Below, in pieces: positions 8,150-16,825 of a DNA stretch of 53,634 nucleotides. Location of the stretch: assembly GCA_016716965.1 (NCBI GenBank), contig JADJUP010000034.1, forward strand, positions 1 through 53,634. Direction: 5' to 3'. The translations under genes and the position numbers were made by a program. Positions within the stretch are counted from its first letter, which is position 1; every line of letters begins with the position of its first letter. The stretch is from Sulfuritalea sp. (GTDB lineage: Bacteria; Pseudomonadota; Gammaproteobacteria; Burkholderiales; Rhodocyclaceae). The notes under the pieces are model-generated. The model saw nothing but the letters and a program-made list of their open reading frames with translations. It did not search any database and had not been told where the DNA came from.

Positions 8150-9292
8150 ATGGCATTGGAATGGCTACGCAGGGAAAACGATCTGAAGGATCACCAGCTC
8201 ATCGATAACAGCCACTTCGGTGGCGCTGCGGCCAGTGATGCGCCGACGGTGATTTATGAAGAGCGTCCGGTGCTGGACGACAAGGGCGCCGCCGTGGCCG
8301 GCCTGTACTCGGCCTGGATCTGGCTCAACAACCCGACCCAGTACAACTCCTACACCACCGACATGGTCAAGGGCGTCATCGCCGGCATGCAGCGCGCGTC
8401 CTCCGACCGCAAGATCGTCGCCGTGGTGTTCACCGCGGTCGGCGACAAGGCATTCTGTACCGGCGGCAACACCGCCGAATACGCGTCCTACTACTCCAAG
8501 CGCCCCAACGAGTACGGCGAGTACATGGACCTGTTCAACGCCATGGTCGACGGCATCCTCAACTGCAAGAAGCCGGTGATCTGCCGCGTCAATGGCATGC
8601 GCGTCGCCGGCGGCCAGGAAATCGGCATGGCCACCGACATCACGGTGACCTCCGACCTCGCCGTGTTCGGCCAGGCCGGTCCCAAGCACGGCTCGGCCCC
8701 GGTCGGCGGCTCGACCGACTTCCTGCCCTGGTTCCTGTCGATGGAAGATGCGATGTACAACTGCATCTCCTGCGAGACCTGGAGCGCCTACAAGATGAAG
8801 TCCAAGGGCCTCGTCACCAAGGCCGTGCCGGTGCTGAAGAAGGATGGCCAGTGGGTGCGCAACCCGCTGGTGCGCACCGACACCTATGTCGATGACGGCG
8901 AGATCGTCTATGGCGAGCCGATCGCCGCCGACAAGGTCGCCGCCGCCAAGGCGCTGATGGCCGAGTGCAAGACCGATTTCGAACTGCTCGACGCCGAAGT
9001 CAATCGCCTGGTGTGGAAGTTCGCCAACCTGTTCCCCAACTGCCTGATCAACTCGATCGACGGCATCCGCGGCAAGAAGAAGTTCTTCTGGGACCAGATG
9101 AAGCTGCCGAACCGCCATTGGTTGGCTGCCAACATGAACCACGAGGCCTGGCTGGGATTCAATGCCTTCGACGCCAAGAAGCCGACGGGCAAGGACGTCA
9201 TCGACTTCATCAAGTTCCGCCAGCTGGTGGCCGAAGGCGCGCTGTTCGACGACAAGTTCGCCGAGCAGGTGATGGCCAAGCCGAAGGGCTGA
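8150..9292 (+). CDS. bzdY: 6-oxocyclohex-1-ene-1-carbonyl-CoA hydrolase BzdY
   Basis: A 380-aa crotonase-superfamily enzyme that hydrolytically opens the ring of 6-oxocyclohex-1-ene-1-carbonyl-CoA to 3-hydroxypimelyl-CoA. It is longer than ordinary enoyl-CoA hydratases, as is typical of the Oah/BzdY/BamA group. Seen are FCTGGNTAEYASYYSKRP near residue 104, the oxyanion-hole region NGMRVAGGQEIGMATD near 150, and GQAGPKHGSAPVGGSTDF near 172. The ATG at 8150 follows a good GAGGAG ribosome site. Its presence directly after bzdX confirms the classical W-X-Y order of the pathway. Confidence 0.93.
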   Translation: MALEWLRRENDLKDHQLIDNSHFGGAAASDAPTVIYEERPVLDDKGAAVAGLYSAWIWLNNPTQYNSYTTDMVKGVIAGMQRASSDRKIVAVVFTAVGDKAFCTGGNTAEYASYYSKRPNEYGEYMDLFNAMVDGILNCKKPVICRVNGMRVAGGQEIGMATDITVTSDLAVFGQAGPKHGSAPVGGSTDFLPWFLSMEDAMYNCISCETWSAYKMKSKGLVTKAVPVLKKDGQWVRNPLVRTDTYVDDGEIVYGEPIAADKVAAAKALMAECKTDFELLDAEVNRLVWKFANLFPNCLINSIDGIRGKKKFFWDQMKLPNRHWLAANMNHEAWLGFNAFDAKKPTGKDVIDFIKFRQLVAEGALFDDKFAEQVMAKPKG

Positions 9293-9309
9293 ATGCAGAA
9301 AGGCATTTG

Positions 9310-9396
9310 ATCCGCAGATTGCGCAGATTGACGCAGATTGAAATACGATCAGGGCAATAGATTTTTCATCTGCGAAAATCTGCGAAATCTGCGGAT
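9310..9396. repeat. Dispersed imperfect inverted repeat, copy 2 (CTGCG-type)
   Basis: Second and most compact copy, between bzdY and bzdZ. The left arm starts at 9310 with ATCCGCAGATTGCGCAGATT and continues with one more unit; the right arm 9367-9396 consists of three ATCTGCG-like units and ends GCGGAT. The middle is only about 24 bp, so a long hairpin is possible in the transcript. Confidence 0.82.
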
Positions 9397-9443
9397 TGAT
9401 CTAGTTTTTTGGCTGAATCAACATTCTCGATCGGGGCCAGTAC

Positions 9444-10190
9444 ATGCAGCTAAAAGATAGGGTAGCGATCGTCACCGGCGCCGGGCAGGGTATCGGCGCC
9501 TGCGTGGCGGCGGCCTACGCCCGCGAGGGCGCGAAGGTCGCGGTGGTCGACATGAACGGCGAGGCTGCGGAAAAGGTCGCTGCGGAAATAGTCGGCGCTG
9601 GCGGTACGGCGCTCGGCGTCGCCTGCGACGTCTCGAACCGCGAGCAGGTCGAGGCCATGGCGGCGAAGGTCAATGCCGCCTGGGGTCGCATCGACATCCT
9701 GGTGAACAATGCCGGCATCACGCGCACCGCGATGCTGCACAAGATGACGCCGGAGCAGTGGAACCAGGTGGTCGGCGTGCATCTCACCGGCGCCTTCAAC
9801 TGCCTGCAGGCGGTGGTCGGCGGCATGATCGAGCGCAAGTACGGGCGGATCATCTACGTTACCTCGGCCGCCGGCGTTTTGGGCACCATCGGCCAGATCA
9901 ATTACAGCGCGGCCAAGGCCGGTATCCTCGGAATGACCAAGAGCACGGCGAAGGAACTGGCGCGCTACAACATCACCGCCAACGCCATCGCCCCGGGCGC
10001 GGCGACGCCGATGACGGAAGTGATCCGCACCGACGAGAAGTTCAAGGACAAGTACCTCGACCGCATTCCGCTGGGTCGCTGGGCCGAACCGGAGGAGATC
10101 GCGCCGGTGTTCCTGTTCTTCGCCTCGGACGCTTCGGCCTACGTAACGGGCCAAATTCTCGCCGCCGACGGCGGCATGACGATTCACTGA
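9444..10190 (+). CDS. bzdZ: Short-chain dehydrogenase BzdZ (3-hydroxyacyl-CoA dehydrogenase type)
   Basis: A 248-aa classical short-chain dehydrogenase/reductase. It has the cofactor motif TGAGQGIGACVA near residue 12, NNAG near residue 88, the catalytic serine in VTSAAG near 140 and the YSAAK active-site Tyr/Lys near 153. The strongest residue match is to FabG-like 3-hydroxyacyl dehydrogenases, and in the bzd operon this protein is proposed to oxidise 3-hydroxypimelyl-CoA to 3-oxopimelyl-CoA before thiolytic cleavage to glutaryl-CoA. Aspartate in VVDMNGE after the second strand favours NAD+ over NADP+. The next gene continues with glutaryl-CoA. Confidence 0.88.
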   Translation: MQLKDRVAIVTGAGQGIGACVAAAYAREGAKVAVVDMNGEAAEKVAAEIVGAGGTALGVACDVSNREQVEAMAAKVNAAWGRIDILVNNAGITRTAMLHKMTPEQWNQVVGVHLTGAFNCLQAVVGGMIERKYGRIIYVTSAAGVLGTIGQINYSAAKAGILGMTKSTAKELARYNITANAIAPGAATPMTEVIRTDEKFKDKYLDRIPLGRWAEPEEIAPVFLFFASDASAYVTGQILAADGGMTIH

Positions 10191-10211
10191 ATACTGAGAA
10201 AAGGAAACGCT

Positions 10212-11393
10212 ATGGCCGGCAAGGCAAGTTTCAACTGGGAAGATCCGCTGCTGCTCGACCAGCAGCTCACCGAAGAAGAGCGCATGGTGCGCGACACGGC
10301 GGCCTCCTACGCCCAGGGCAAGCTGGCGCCGCGCGTGCTGGAAGCCTTCCGCAACGAGAAGACCGATCCGGCCATCTTCCGCGAAATGGGCGAGATGGGC
10401 CTGCTCGGCACCACGATTCCCGAGGAATACGGCGGCGCCGGCATGAACTACGTCTGCTACGGGCTGGCCGCGCGCGAGATCGAGCGCGTCGATTCGGGCT
10501 ACCGCTCGATGATGAGCGTGCAGTCCTCGCTGGTCATGGTGCCGATCTACGAATTCGGCAACGAGGCCACCAGGCGCAAGTACCTGCCGAAACTGGCCAC
10601 CGGCGAACTGATCGGCTGCTTCGGCCTGACCGAGCCCAACCACGGTTCCGACCCCGGCAGCATGGTCACCCGCGCCCGCGCGGTCGATGGCGGCTACAGC
10701 ATTTCCGGCTCGAAGATGTGGATCACCAACAGCCCGATCGCCGACGTCTTCGTGGTCTGGGCCAAGGACGACGGCGGCCAGATCCGCGGCTTCGTGCTGG
10801 AGAAGGGCTGGAAGGGCCTTTCTGCTCCCGCCATCCACGGCAAGGTCGGCCTGCGCGCCTCGATCACCGGCGAGATCGTCATGGACGAGGTGTTCTGCCC
10901 CGAAGAGAACGCCTTCCCCGACGTGCGCGGCCTCAAGGGCCCGTTCACCTGCCTCAACTCCGCCCGCTACGGCATCGCCTGGGGCGCGCTGGGCGCCGCC
11001 GAGTTCTGCTGGCATACGGCCCGCCAATACACGATGGACCGCAAGCAGTTCGGCCGGCCGCTGGCCGCCAACCAGCTGGTGCAGCTCAAGCTGGCCAACA
11101 TGCAGACCGAGATCACCATGGCGCTGCAAGGCTGCCTGCGCCTCGGCCGCATGAAGGACGAAGGCACGGCTGCGGTCGAGATCACGTCGATCATGAAGCG
11201 CAACTCCTGCGGCAAGTCGCTCGACATCGCCCGCGTCGCGCGCGACATGCTCGGCGGCAACGGCATTTCCGACGAGTTCGGCGTGATCCGCCATGTCGTT
11301 AACCTGGAAGTGGTGAATACTTACGAGGGAACGCACGACGTCCATGCGCTGATCCTCGGCCGGGCGCAGACGGGAATGCAGGCATTCAGCTGA
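10212..11393 (+). CDS. gcdH: Glutaryl-CoA dehydrogenase (decarboxylating)
   Basis: A 393-aa acyl-CoA dehydrogenase. It matches the glutaryl-CoA dehydrogenase subgroup by length and by motifs: EEYGGAGMNYVCYGL, CFGLTEPNHGSDPGSM, MWITNSPIADVFVVWAK, RKQFGRPLAANQLVQLKLA and the catalytic glutamate in NTYEGTHDVHAL near residue 375. It oxidises and decarboxylates glutaryl-CoA to crotonyl-CoA, passing electrons to ETF. The ATG at 10212 follows AAAGGAAA, 21 bp after bzdZ, so it is part of the operon. This places the lower-pathway enzyme inside the bzd cluster, before the benzoate-CoA ligase gene; in the textbook Azoarcus order bzdZ is followed directly by bzdA. Confidence 0.92.
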   Translation: MAGKASFNWEDPLLLDQQLTEEERMVRDTAASYAQGKLAPRVLEAFRNEKTDPAIFREMGEMGLLGTTIPEEYGGAGMNYVCYGLAAREIERVDSGYRSMMSVQSSLVMVPIYEFGNEATRRKYLPKLATGELIGCFGLTEPNHGSDPGSMVTRARAVDGGYSISGSKMWITNSPIADVFVVWAKDDGGQIRGFVLEKGWKGLSAPAIHGKVGLRASITGEIVMDEVFCPEENAFPDVRGLKGPFTCLNSARYGIAWGALGAAEFCWHTARQYTMDRKQFGRPLAANQLVQLKLANMQTEITMALQGCLRLGRMKDEGTAAVEITSIMKRNSCGKSLDIARVARDMLGGNGISDEFGVIRHVVNLEVVNTYEGTHDVHALILGRAQTGMQAFS

Positions 11394-11473
11394 GTGTCCC
11401 GCCGAGGATGTGCAGGATCCGGCAACACGTACTACGATAAGCCAGCCGCCACGGAGCGGAGGAGGAGAGAGTC

Positions 11474-13054
11474 ATGGCAGAACTGAGCAGCGCCGATCAC
11501 CGGTCGTCACCGCCGCGGGTCAGCATTCCGCGGCAGTACAACGCCGCCTGGGACCTGATCCAGCGTAACCTGCAGGCGGGCAGGGCGGCCAAGCCGGCTT
11601 TCATCGACGATCAGGGCAGCTACAGCTACGGTGACGTCGCCGAGCGGGTCAATCGCTTCGGTAACGTGCTGGCCGGGCTCGGCATGCAGCAGGAGGAGCG
11701 GGTCATGCTCTGCCTGCTCGACACCATCGATTTTCCGACGGCCTTCCTCGGCAGCATCCAGGCCGGCATCGTGCCGATCGCCGCCAACACCCTGCTGACC
11801 AGCGCCGATTACGATTTCATGCTCGGCGATTCGCGTGCCCGCACGCTGGTGGTTTCCGAAGCCCTGTGGCCTGCCTTCGAGGGTATCGTCGGCAAGCACA
11901 AGACGCTGAAGAACGTCATCGTCTCGGGCAAGGACGCCAAAGGGCGGTTGCTGCTCGCTGACCTGATGCAGAAAGCCGGCACCAGTTTCGAGCCGGCGGC
12001 GACCACCTGCGACGACTTCTGCTTCTGGCTGTATTCCTCGGGTTCGACCGGGGCACCGAAGGGTACCGTGCATCTGCATTCGCACCTGATCCAGACCGCC
12101 GAGCTGTATGGCCGCGCGGTGCTCGGCATTCGGGAGAGCGACCTGGTGTTTTCCGCCGCCAAGCTCTTCTTTGCCTATGGCCTTGGCAACGGACTGACTT
12201 TCCCGATGTCTGTCGGCGCCACGGCGGTACTGATGGGCGAGCGGCCGACGCCGGCCTCCGTATTCCAGCGCTTGCGCCAGCACCAGCCGACGATCTTCTA
12301 CGGCGTGCCGACGCTCTACGGGGCGCTGCTGGCCAGCCCGGACATGCTCAAGCGCGGCGAGGTACCGTCGCTGCGGGTCTGCACCTCGGCCGGCGAGGCG
12401 CTGCCGGCGGACATCGGCAAGCGCTGGACGGAGTTGCTGGGCGTCGAAATCCTCGACGGCATCGGTTCCACCGAAATGCTCCACATCTTCCTGTCCAACC
12501 GTGCCGGCGAAGTGCGCTACGGCACCACCGGCAAGCCGGTGCCCGGTTACGAAGTACGCCTGATCGGCGAGGACGGCAACGAGGTCGCCAAGGGCGAGAT
12601 CGGCGAACTGCAGATCAAGGGTCCGAGCGCTGCCGCGCTTTACTGGAACAACCGCGAGAAGTCGCGCCACACCTTCATGGGCGACTGGACCCGCAGCGGC
12701 GACAAGTACATCGAGATCGACGGCGGCTATTTCCAGTACTGCGGTCGCTCCGACGACATGCTCAAGGTCTCCGGCATCTACGTTTCGCCGTTCGAGGTGG
12801 AGGGCGCGCTGATGACCCATCCGGACATCCTCGAAGCCGCCGTGGTGGCCCACGCGGATACCGACGAACTGATCAAGCCCAAGGCCTACGTGGTGCTCAA
12901 GGCCGGGGTGCAGGCGTCCGATGCGCTGAAGGAGGCGCTCAAGGTGCACGTCAAGGAACAACTGGCGCCCTACAAGTACCCGCGCTGGATCGAGTTCGTC
13001 GCCGAGCTGCCGAAGACGGCCACAGGAAAGATACAGCGCTTCAAGCTGCGGTAA
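11474..13054 (+). CDS. bzdA: Benzoate-CoA ligase BzdA
   Basis: A 526-aa adenylate-forming enzyme of the benzoate-CoA ligase family. It activates benzoate with ATP and CoA to benzoyl-CoA, the entry step of the operon. Motifs: the phosphate loop YSSGSTGAPKGTVHLHSH near residue 190, FFAYGLGNGLTFP near 232, the A5 motif DGIGSTEMLHIF near 330, SGDKYIEIDGGYFQYCGRSDD near 410 and the C-terminal catalytic lysine in PKTATGKIQRF near 515. A strong GGAGGAGGAG site precedes the ATG. The paralogue at 29221-30835 shares the DGIGATELMHIF form of this motif, so the two ligases are close relatives with probably different aryl substrates. Confidence 0.93.
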   Translation: MAELSSADHRSSPPRVSIPRQYNAAWDLIQRNLQAGRAAKPAFIDDQGSYSYGDVAERVNRFGNVLAGLGMQQEERVMLCLLDTIDFPTAFLGSIQAGIVPIAANTLLTSADYDFMLGDSRARTLVVSEALWPAFEGIVGKHKTLKNVIVSGKDAKGRLLLADLMQKAGTSFEPAATTCDDFCFWLYSSGSTGAPKGTVHLHSHLIQTAELYGRAVLGIRESDLVFSAAKLFFAYGLGNGLTFPMSVGATAVLMGERPTPASVFQRLRQHQPTIFYGVPTLYGALLASPDMLKRGEVPSLRVCTSAGEALPADIGKRWTELLGVEILDGIGSTEMLHIFLSNRAGEVRYGTTGKPVPGYEVRLIGEDGNEVAKGEIGELQIKGPSAAALYWNNREKSRHTFMGDWTRSGDKYIEIDGGYFQYCGRSDDMLKVSGIYVSPFEVEGALMTHPDILEAAVVAHADTDELIKPKAYVVLKAGVQASDALKEALKVHVKEQLAPYKYPRWIEFVAELPKTATGKIQRFKLR

Positions 13055-13063
13055 CACGGATCT

Positions 13064-13204
13064 GTCCGCAGATTTCACAGATTACGCAGATGAAGCAGCG
13101 GATCCGGCACTTCTCGCAGCGTAACCGCCAGGTTCGGTCGCGCAAGCTGCACGCTCATGAATTCACCGATTTCAATCTGCGTCAATCTGCGTAATCTGCG
13201 GATG
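13064..13204. repeat. Dispersed imperfect inverted repeat, copy 3 (CTGCG-type)
   Basis: Third copy, between bzdA and the response regulator gene. The left arm 13064-13094 starts GTCCGCAGATTTCACAGATT and the right arm 13168-13204 ends TCTGCGTAATCTGCGGATGG. About 73 bp of unrelated sequence separates the arms, so only the arms are conserved between copies. It marks the end of the bzd operon and could slow or end transcription, though it lacks a terminator T-tract. Confidence 0.8.
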
Positions 13205-13245
13205 GATTGCGGCTTTTCGAATCGGTCGGCATCCGGGCTCCTGCC

Positions 13246-13923
13246 ATGCGCGTCCTGATCATCGAGGACGACCTCGACATCGCCGGCAACCTTTACGAGT
13301 TCCTCGAAGGGCGCGGCAATGTTGTCGACCTGGCGCGCGATGGCATCACCGGCATGCATCTCGCCGTGGCCGGGGATTTTGATGCCATCGTGCTCGACCT
13401 CGGGCTGCCCGGCGTCGATGGGCTTTGCCTGTGCCGCAAGCTGCGGGGTGAGGCGAAGCAGGACGTGCCGATCCTGATCCTCACCGCGCGCGACCTGCTC
13501 GACGACAAGCTGGCGGCCTTCGAATGCGGTGCCGACGACTACCTGGTCAAGCCCTTCGCCTTGCGCGAGGTCGAGGCGCGACTCAACGCGCTGGTGGCCC
13601 GCCGCCGTGGTCGCGTGGTGAACAGGAGGCTGCGCTATGAAGCCATCGAGTACGACGCCGACAAGCTGGCGGTGACGGTGGACGGGCGCTCGGTTCACCT
13701 GTCGCGCAAGTGCCTGCAATTGCTGGAGATGCTGATCGCCGCCCCGCATCGCGTGTTCACCCGCGCCGAACTGGAACGCGAACTGTGGGGAGACGAGCAT
13801 CCGCAAAGCGATTCCCTGCGCAGCCACATGCACATGCTGCGCCGCGCGCTGACCGACACGCGCGGCCACGCGCCGATCGAAACCGTGCACGGCGTTGGTT
13901 ATCGCTTCGCCGTGAACGACTAG
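13246..13923 (+). CDS. OmpR/QseB-type response regulator
   Basis: A 225-aa two-component regulator. The receiver domain begins MRVLIIEDDLDIAGN and has the phosphorylatable Asp51 in VLDLGLPG, the switch threonine in LTARD and the lysine in VKPFALREVE. The C-terminal half is a winged-helix DNA-binding domain (LSRKCLQLLEMLIAAPHRVF, ending ETVHGVGYRFAV). The ATG at 13246 is chosen because it starts the first receiver strand; an upstream in-frame TTG would add 13 residues. The kinase gene follows after 22 bp. Its location between the benzoate operon and an aromatic-acid-type ABC importer suggests control of one or both, which is inference. Confidence 0.9.
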   Translation: MRVLIIEDDLDIAGNLYEFLEGRGNVVDLARDGITGMHLAVAGDFDAIVLDLGLPGVDGLCLCRKLRGEAKQDVPILILTARDLLDDKLAAFECGADDYLVKPFALREVEARLNALVARRRGRVVNRRLRYEAIEYDADKLAVTVDGRSVHLSRKCLQLLEMLIAAPHRVFTRAELERELWGDEHPQSDSLRSHMHMLRRALTDTRGHAPIETVHGVGYRFAVND

Positions 13924-13945
13924 CGCCGGGCGACCCCTTTCGCGC

Positions 13946-15289
13946 ATGTCCCGCGACCCCCGCCACAGCCTGCGCCTCAAGCTGGCGCTGAGCTTCGCCC
14001 TGGCGGGCCTGGTGCTGGTCCTGGTCCATGCCATTGCCATCCATCAGCTCAACCGCCAGCAGGAAGCGCAACTGATCGACCAGATCGTTTCCGACGAGAT
14101 GGAAGGCCTGCTCGAACAATACGAGCGCCAGGGCCGCCTCGACGGGCCGCCCTACCGCGCCCTGCAGCGTTACCAGGTGCGGCCCGACACCGAGGCGCTG
14201 TCCCTGCGCAAGTGGTTTCGCGCCAGCTGGCTGGTGCAGGGCTTCGTCGCCCGCGATGACGCCGAGCGCGCCGAACTGCCTGCCGAGCTGCGCATGCTGG
14301 AGCCCGGCTTCCACGATGTCGGGCGGGGCGACGACCGCTATCGCGTCGAGGTCCGCGAGATCGGCAGCATCGCCTTCATCGTCGCCTATTCGGTATCGCT
14401 GCACGAGGAGCGCGGCCGGCACTTCATGCGGGCCCTGGTGCTCAGCGCGGTGATCACCATCCTCGTCACCGTGCTGGTCGGACTCTGGTTGTCCGCGCGC
14501 CTGACACGACAGATCGTCGACCTCGCGCATCGCGTGCGCCAGCTCGACGGCAAGCATGCCGGGGAGCCGCTGGAACGCCATTATCCCGAGCGCGAGGTCG
14601 CCGAACTCGCGGCGGCCTTCGATGGCTACCACGAGCGCACGGTGCGCCTGCTGGAGCGAGAGCGCGCCTTCACCGCCGACGTCAGCCACGAGCTGCGCAC
14701 ACCGCTGACCGCGATCCAGACCACCTGCGAGCTGATGCTAGACGACGCCGACCTGTCGCCGAAGGCCCGCAGCCGTGTCGACAAGATATCCGGCGCCACG
14801 ACGAGGCTTGCGGAACTGGTGAATGCCTTTCTGTTGATGGCGCGCGAAGAGGCCGATGGCATCAGCGGCGAGGTCGACCTGCGCGAATGCATCGCGGAGG
14901 CGGCCGAGAGCGTGCGGGAACGTGCAGAGGCCAAGGGCCTGGTGCTGCTGGTGGAGGCGGGCGAGGCGGTACGGTTGCGGGCGCCGCGACGGGCACTGCA
15001 GGTCGTGCTGTCGAACCTGTTGGCGAATGCGGTGAGTTATACCGAGCGCGGCTCGGTGACCCTGAACAACCGGGGAGGCACCGTGGAGATCAGCGACACC
15101 GGTCCCGGCGTGGCGCGAGATCGCATCCCCGAGCTGTTCCGCCGCTTCCATCGAGGCGATGCGCGGGGTGGCGATGGTTACGGGCTGGGGCTGGCGATCG
15201 TCAAACGCATCTGCGAGCAGGCCGGCTGGACGATTTCCGTCGAACCTCGGGAAGAGGGCGGCACACGCATCAATCTGGTCCTGATTTGA
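13946..15289 (+). CDS. Sensor histidine kinase partner of the OmpR-type regulator
   Basis: A 447-aa membrane sensor kinase. One N-terminal membrane helix (LALSFALAGLVLVLVHAIAI), a periplasmic domain of about 130 residues, a second helix (LVLSAVITILVTVLVGLWL, near 165), a HAMP-like linker, then the dimerisation domain with His248 in DVSHELRTPL, and the ATPase domain with NLLANAV, DTGPGVARD and GDGYGLGLAIVKRI. All catalytic boxes are intact. The signal is unknown. It is encoded right after its regulator and upstream of the ABC importer genes, which would fit sensing of an exported or extracellular aromatic acid, but this is not shown by the sequence. Confidence 0.9.
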   Translation: MSRDPRHSLRLKLALSFALAGLVLVLVHAIAIHQLNRQQEAQLIDQIVSDEMEGLLEQYERQGRLDGPPYRALQRYQVRPDTEALSLRKWFRASWLVQGFVARDDAERAELPAELRMLEPGFHDVGRGDDRYRVEVREIGSIAFIVAYSVSLHEERGRHFMRALVLSAVITILVTVLVGLWLSARLTRQIVDLAHRVRQLDGKHAGEPLERHYPEREVAELAAAFDGYHERTVRLLERERAFTADVSHELRTPLTAIQTTCELMLDDADLSPKARSRVDKISGATTRLAELVNAFLLMAREEADGISGEVDLRECIAEAAESVRERAEAKGLVLLVEAGEAVRLRAPRRALQVVLSNLLANAVSYTERGSVTLNNRGGTVEISDTGPGVARDRIPELFRRFHRGDARGGDGYGLGLAIVKRICEQAGWTISVEPREEGGTRINLVLI

Positions 15290-15480
15290 CAAAGATTTGA
15301 CGAACCCATGACAGGAATTTGATGTTTGCTTCCTATACTGGAACGGCATTCGGACTGGAAACCGGAAGCCCGTTCAGTCCCGCCACGGACTGACACTGGC
15401 GCGAATGGATGCTGTTATAGTCAGGCGCGTTTCGAAATGGCCGAATGACAGGCCGCACATATAACCATGGAGGAGAAACT

Positions 15481-16689
15481 ATGAGCCAGAACGACAAGGA
15501 TATCTTTGCCCGCCGCGAGTTCCTGAAGGGATCGGCGGCGATCGCCGGCGCCACCGCAGTCGGTACGCTACTGCCATCCGCAATGGCGATGGCGCAGCAG
15601 GGCAAGCTCAAGGTGGGCCTGATGCTGCCCTACACCGGCACCTTTGCCCAGCTTGGTGTCGCCATCACCAACGGCTTCAAGCTGGCGGTGGATGAGCGCG
15701 GCGGCAAGCTTGCCGGACGCGAGATCGAATTCATCACCGTGGATGACGAATCCAATCCGGCCAAGGCGCCGGAAAACGTCAACAAGCTGGTGCAGCGCGA
15801 CAAGGTCGATGTGGTCATCGGCACCGTGCATTCCGGCGTGGTGATGGGCATGGCCAAGGTGCTCAAGGAATCCGGCACGCTGTGGATCAACCCCAACGGC
15901 GGCGCCGGTGCGATGACCGGTGCGCTGTGTGCCCCCAATTTCTTCCGCACTTCGTTTTCCAACTGGCAGACCACGCACGCCCTGGGCAAGGTGCTCAAGG
16001 CCAAGGGCCACAAGACTGCCGTCTTCATCACCTGGAAGTACGCCGCCGGCGAGGAGATGATGGAAGGCTTCAAGGAAGGCTTCGAGAAGGAAGGCGGCAA
16101 GCTGGTCAAGGAGCTGTACACGCCCTTCCCGCAGGTCGAGTTCCAGGCCCTGCTGACCGAGATCGCCAGCATCAAGCCGGACGCCGTGGTGGCCTTCTTC
16201 GCCGGTGGCGGCGCCGCCAAGTTCCTCAAGGACTACCAGGCCGCCGGACTCAAGGGCAAGATTCCGCTTTACGGCTCGGGCTTCCTCACCGACGGCGTGC
16301 TCGAAGCCGTGGGCGATGCCGCCGAAGGTGTCGAGACCACTCTGCACTACGCTGATGGCCTCGATACCAAGAAGGACAAGGCCTTCCGCCTGGCTTACGC
16401 CAAGACCTTCAAGCTGCAGCCTGACGTCTACGCGGTGCAGGGTTACGATGCCGGCCAGTTGCTGGCAGCCGGGCTCGAAGCCGTCAAGGGCAACGTTGCT
16501 GACAAGGCCGGCGTGATCAAGGGCATGGAGGCCGCCAAGATCGACAGCCCGCGCGGCGTTTGGACGCTCTCCAAGGCACACAACCCGGTGCAGGACATGT
16601 ACCTGCGCAAGGTGGTCGGCAAGGAGAACAAGACCCAGGGCGTGGCCTGGAAGGCCTTGGCCGATCCGGCACGGGGCTGCAAGGCCTGA
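15481..16689 (+). CDS. ABC transporter substrate-binding protein, LivK/benzoate type, Tat signal
   Basis: A 402-aa periplasmic binding protein of the branched-chain amino acid (Peripla_BP_6) family. The N-terminus ARREFLKG followed by an Ala-rich stretch ending PSAMAMAQQ looks like a Tat signal peptide cleaved near residue 38. The mature part starts GKLKVGLMLPYTGTFAQLG, typical of the subgroup that binds aromatic or other small carboxylates. The ATG at 15481 follows GGAGGAG; an in-frame upstream ATG at 15445 would spoil the signal peptide. TATACT at 15334-15339 and TATAGT at 15416-15421 are possible -10 boxes without convincing -35 partners. Context with the benzoate genes suggests benzoate or a related acid as ligand. 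Confidence 0.88.
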   Translation: MSQNDKDIFARREFLKGSAAIAGATAVGTLLPSAMAMAQQGKLKVGLMLPYTGTFAQLGVAITNGFKLAVDERGGKLAGREIEFITVDDESNPAKAPENVNKLVQRDKVDVVIGTVHSGVVMGMAKVLKESGTLWINPNGGAGAMTGALCAPNFFRTSFSNWQTTHALGKVLKAKGHKTAVFITWKYAAGEEMMEGFKEGFEKEGGKLVKELYTPFPQVEFQALLTEIASIKPDAVVAFFAGGGAAKFLKDYQAAGLKGKIPLYGSGFLTDGVLEAVGDAAEGVETTLHYADGLDTKKDKAFRLAYAKTFKLQPDVYAVQGYDAGQLLAAGLEAVKGNVADKAGVIKGMEAAKIDSPRGVWTLSKAHNPVQDMYLRKVVGKENKTQGVAWKALADPARGCKA

Positions 16690-16705
16690 CCTCGATTCGG
16701 GAACC

Positions 16706-16732
16706 AGGGCGGTAGGCGACTACCGCCCTTTT
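16706..16732 (+). terminator. Intrinsic terminator/attenuator after the binding-protein gene
   Basis: A perfect 10-bp stem, AGGGCGGTAG and CTACCGCCCT, with a GCGA tetraloop is followed by TTTTCTT. It lies 17 bp after the stop codon. Partial termination here would let the binding protein be made in excess of the membrane and ATPase subunits, as is common in this transporter class. Confidence 0.85.
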
Positions 16733-16825
16733 CTTGTCGGCGATTTGCCCGCGGAGGGCAAACCGCGGCGTCGTCCGAAATTCCCTTGCCGTGGCGCCAG
16801 CGCCGACTCCTGAACCCCGCATTCC

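Noticed and set aside
9450..11345. A 631-codon minus-strand frame opposite bzdZ and gcdH
   Set aside because: Shadow of two well conserved genes; its translation is His/Ala/Gly/Arg-rich without family features.
6873..13204. CRISPR array from the repeated CTGCG units
   Set aside because: Only three widely spaced copies, with inverted rather than direct arms and no regular spacers or cas genes.
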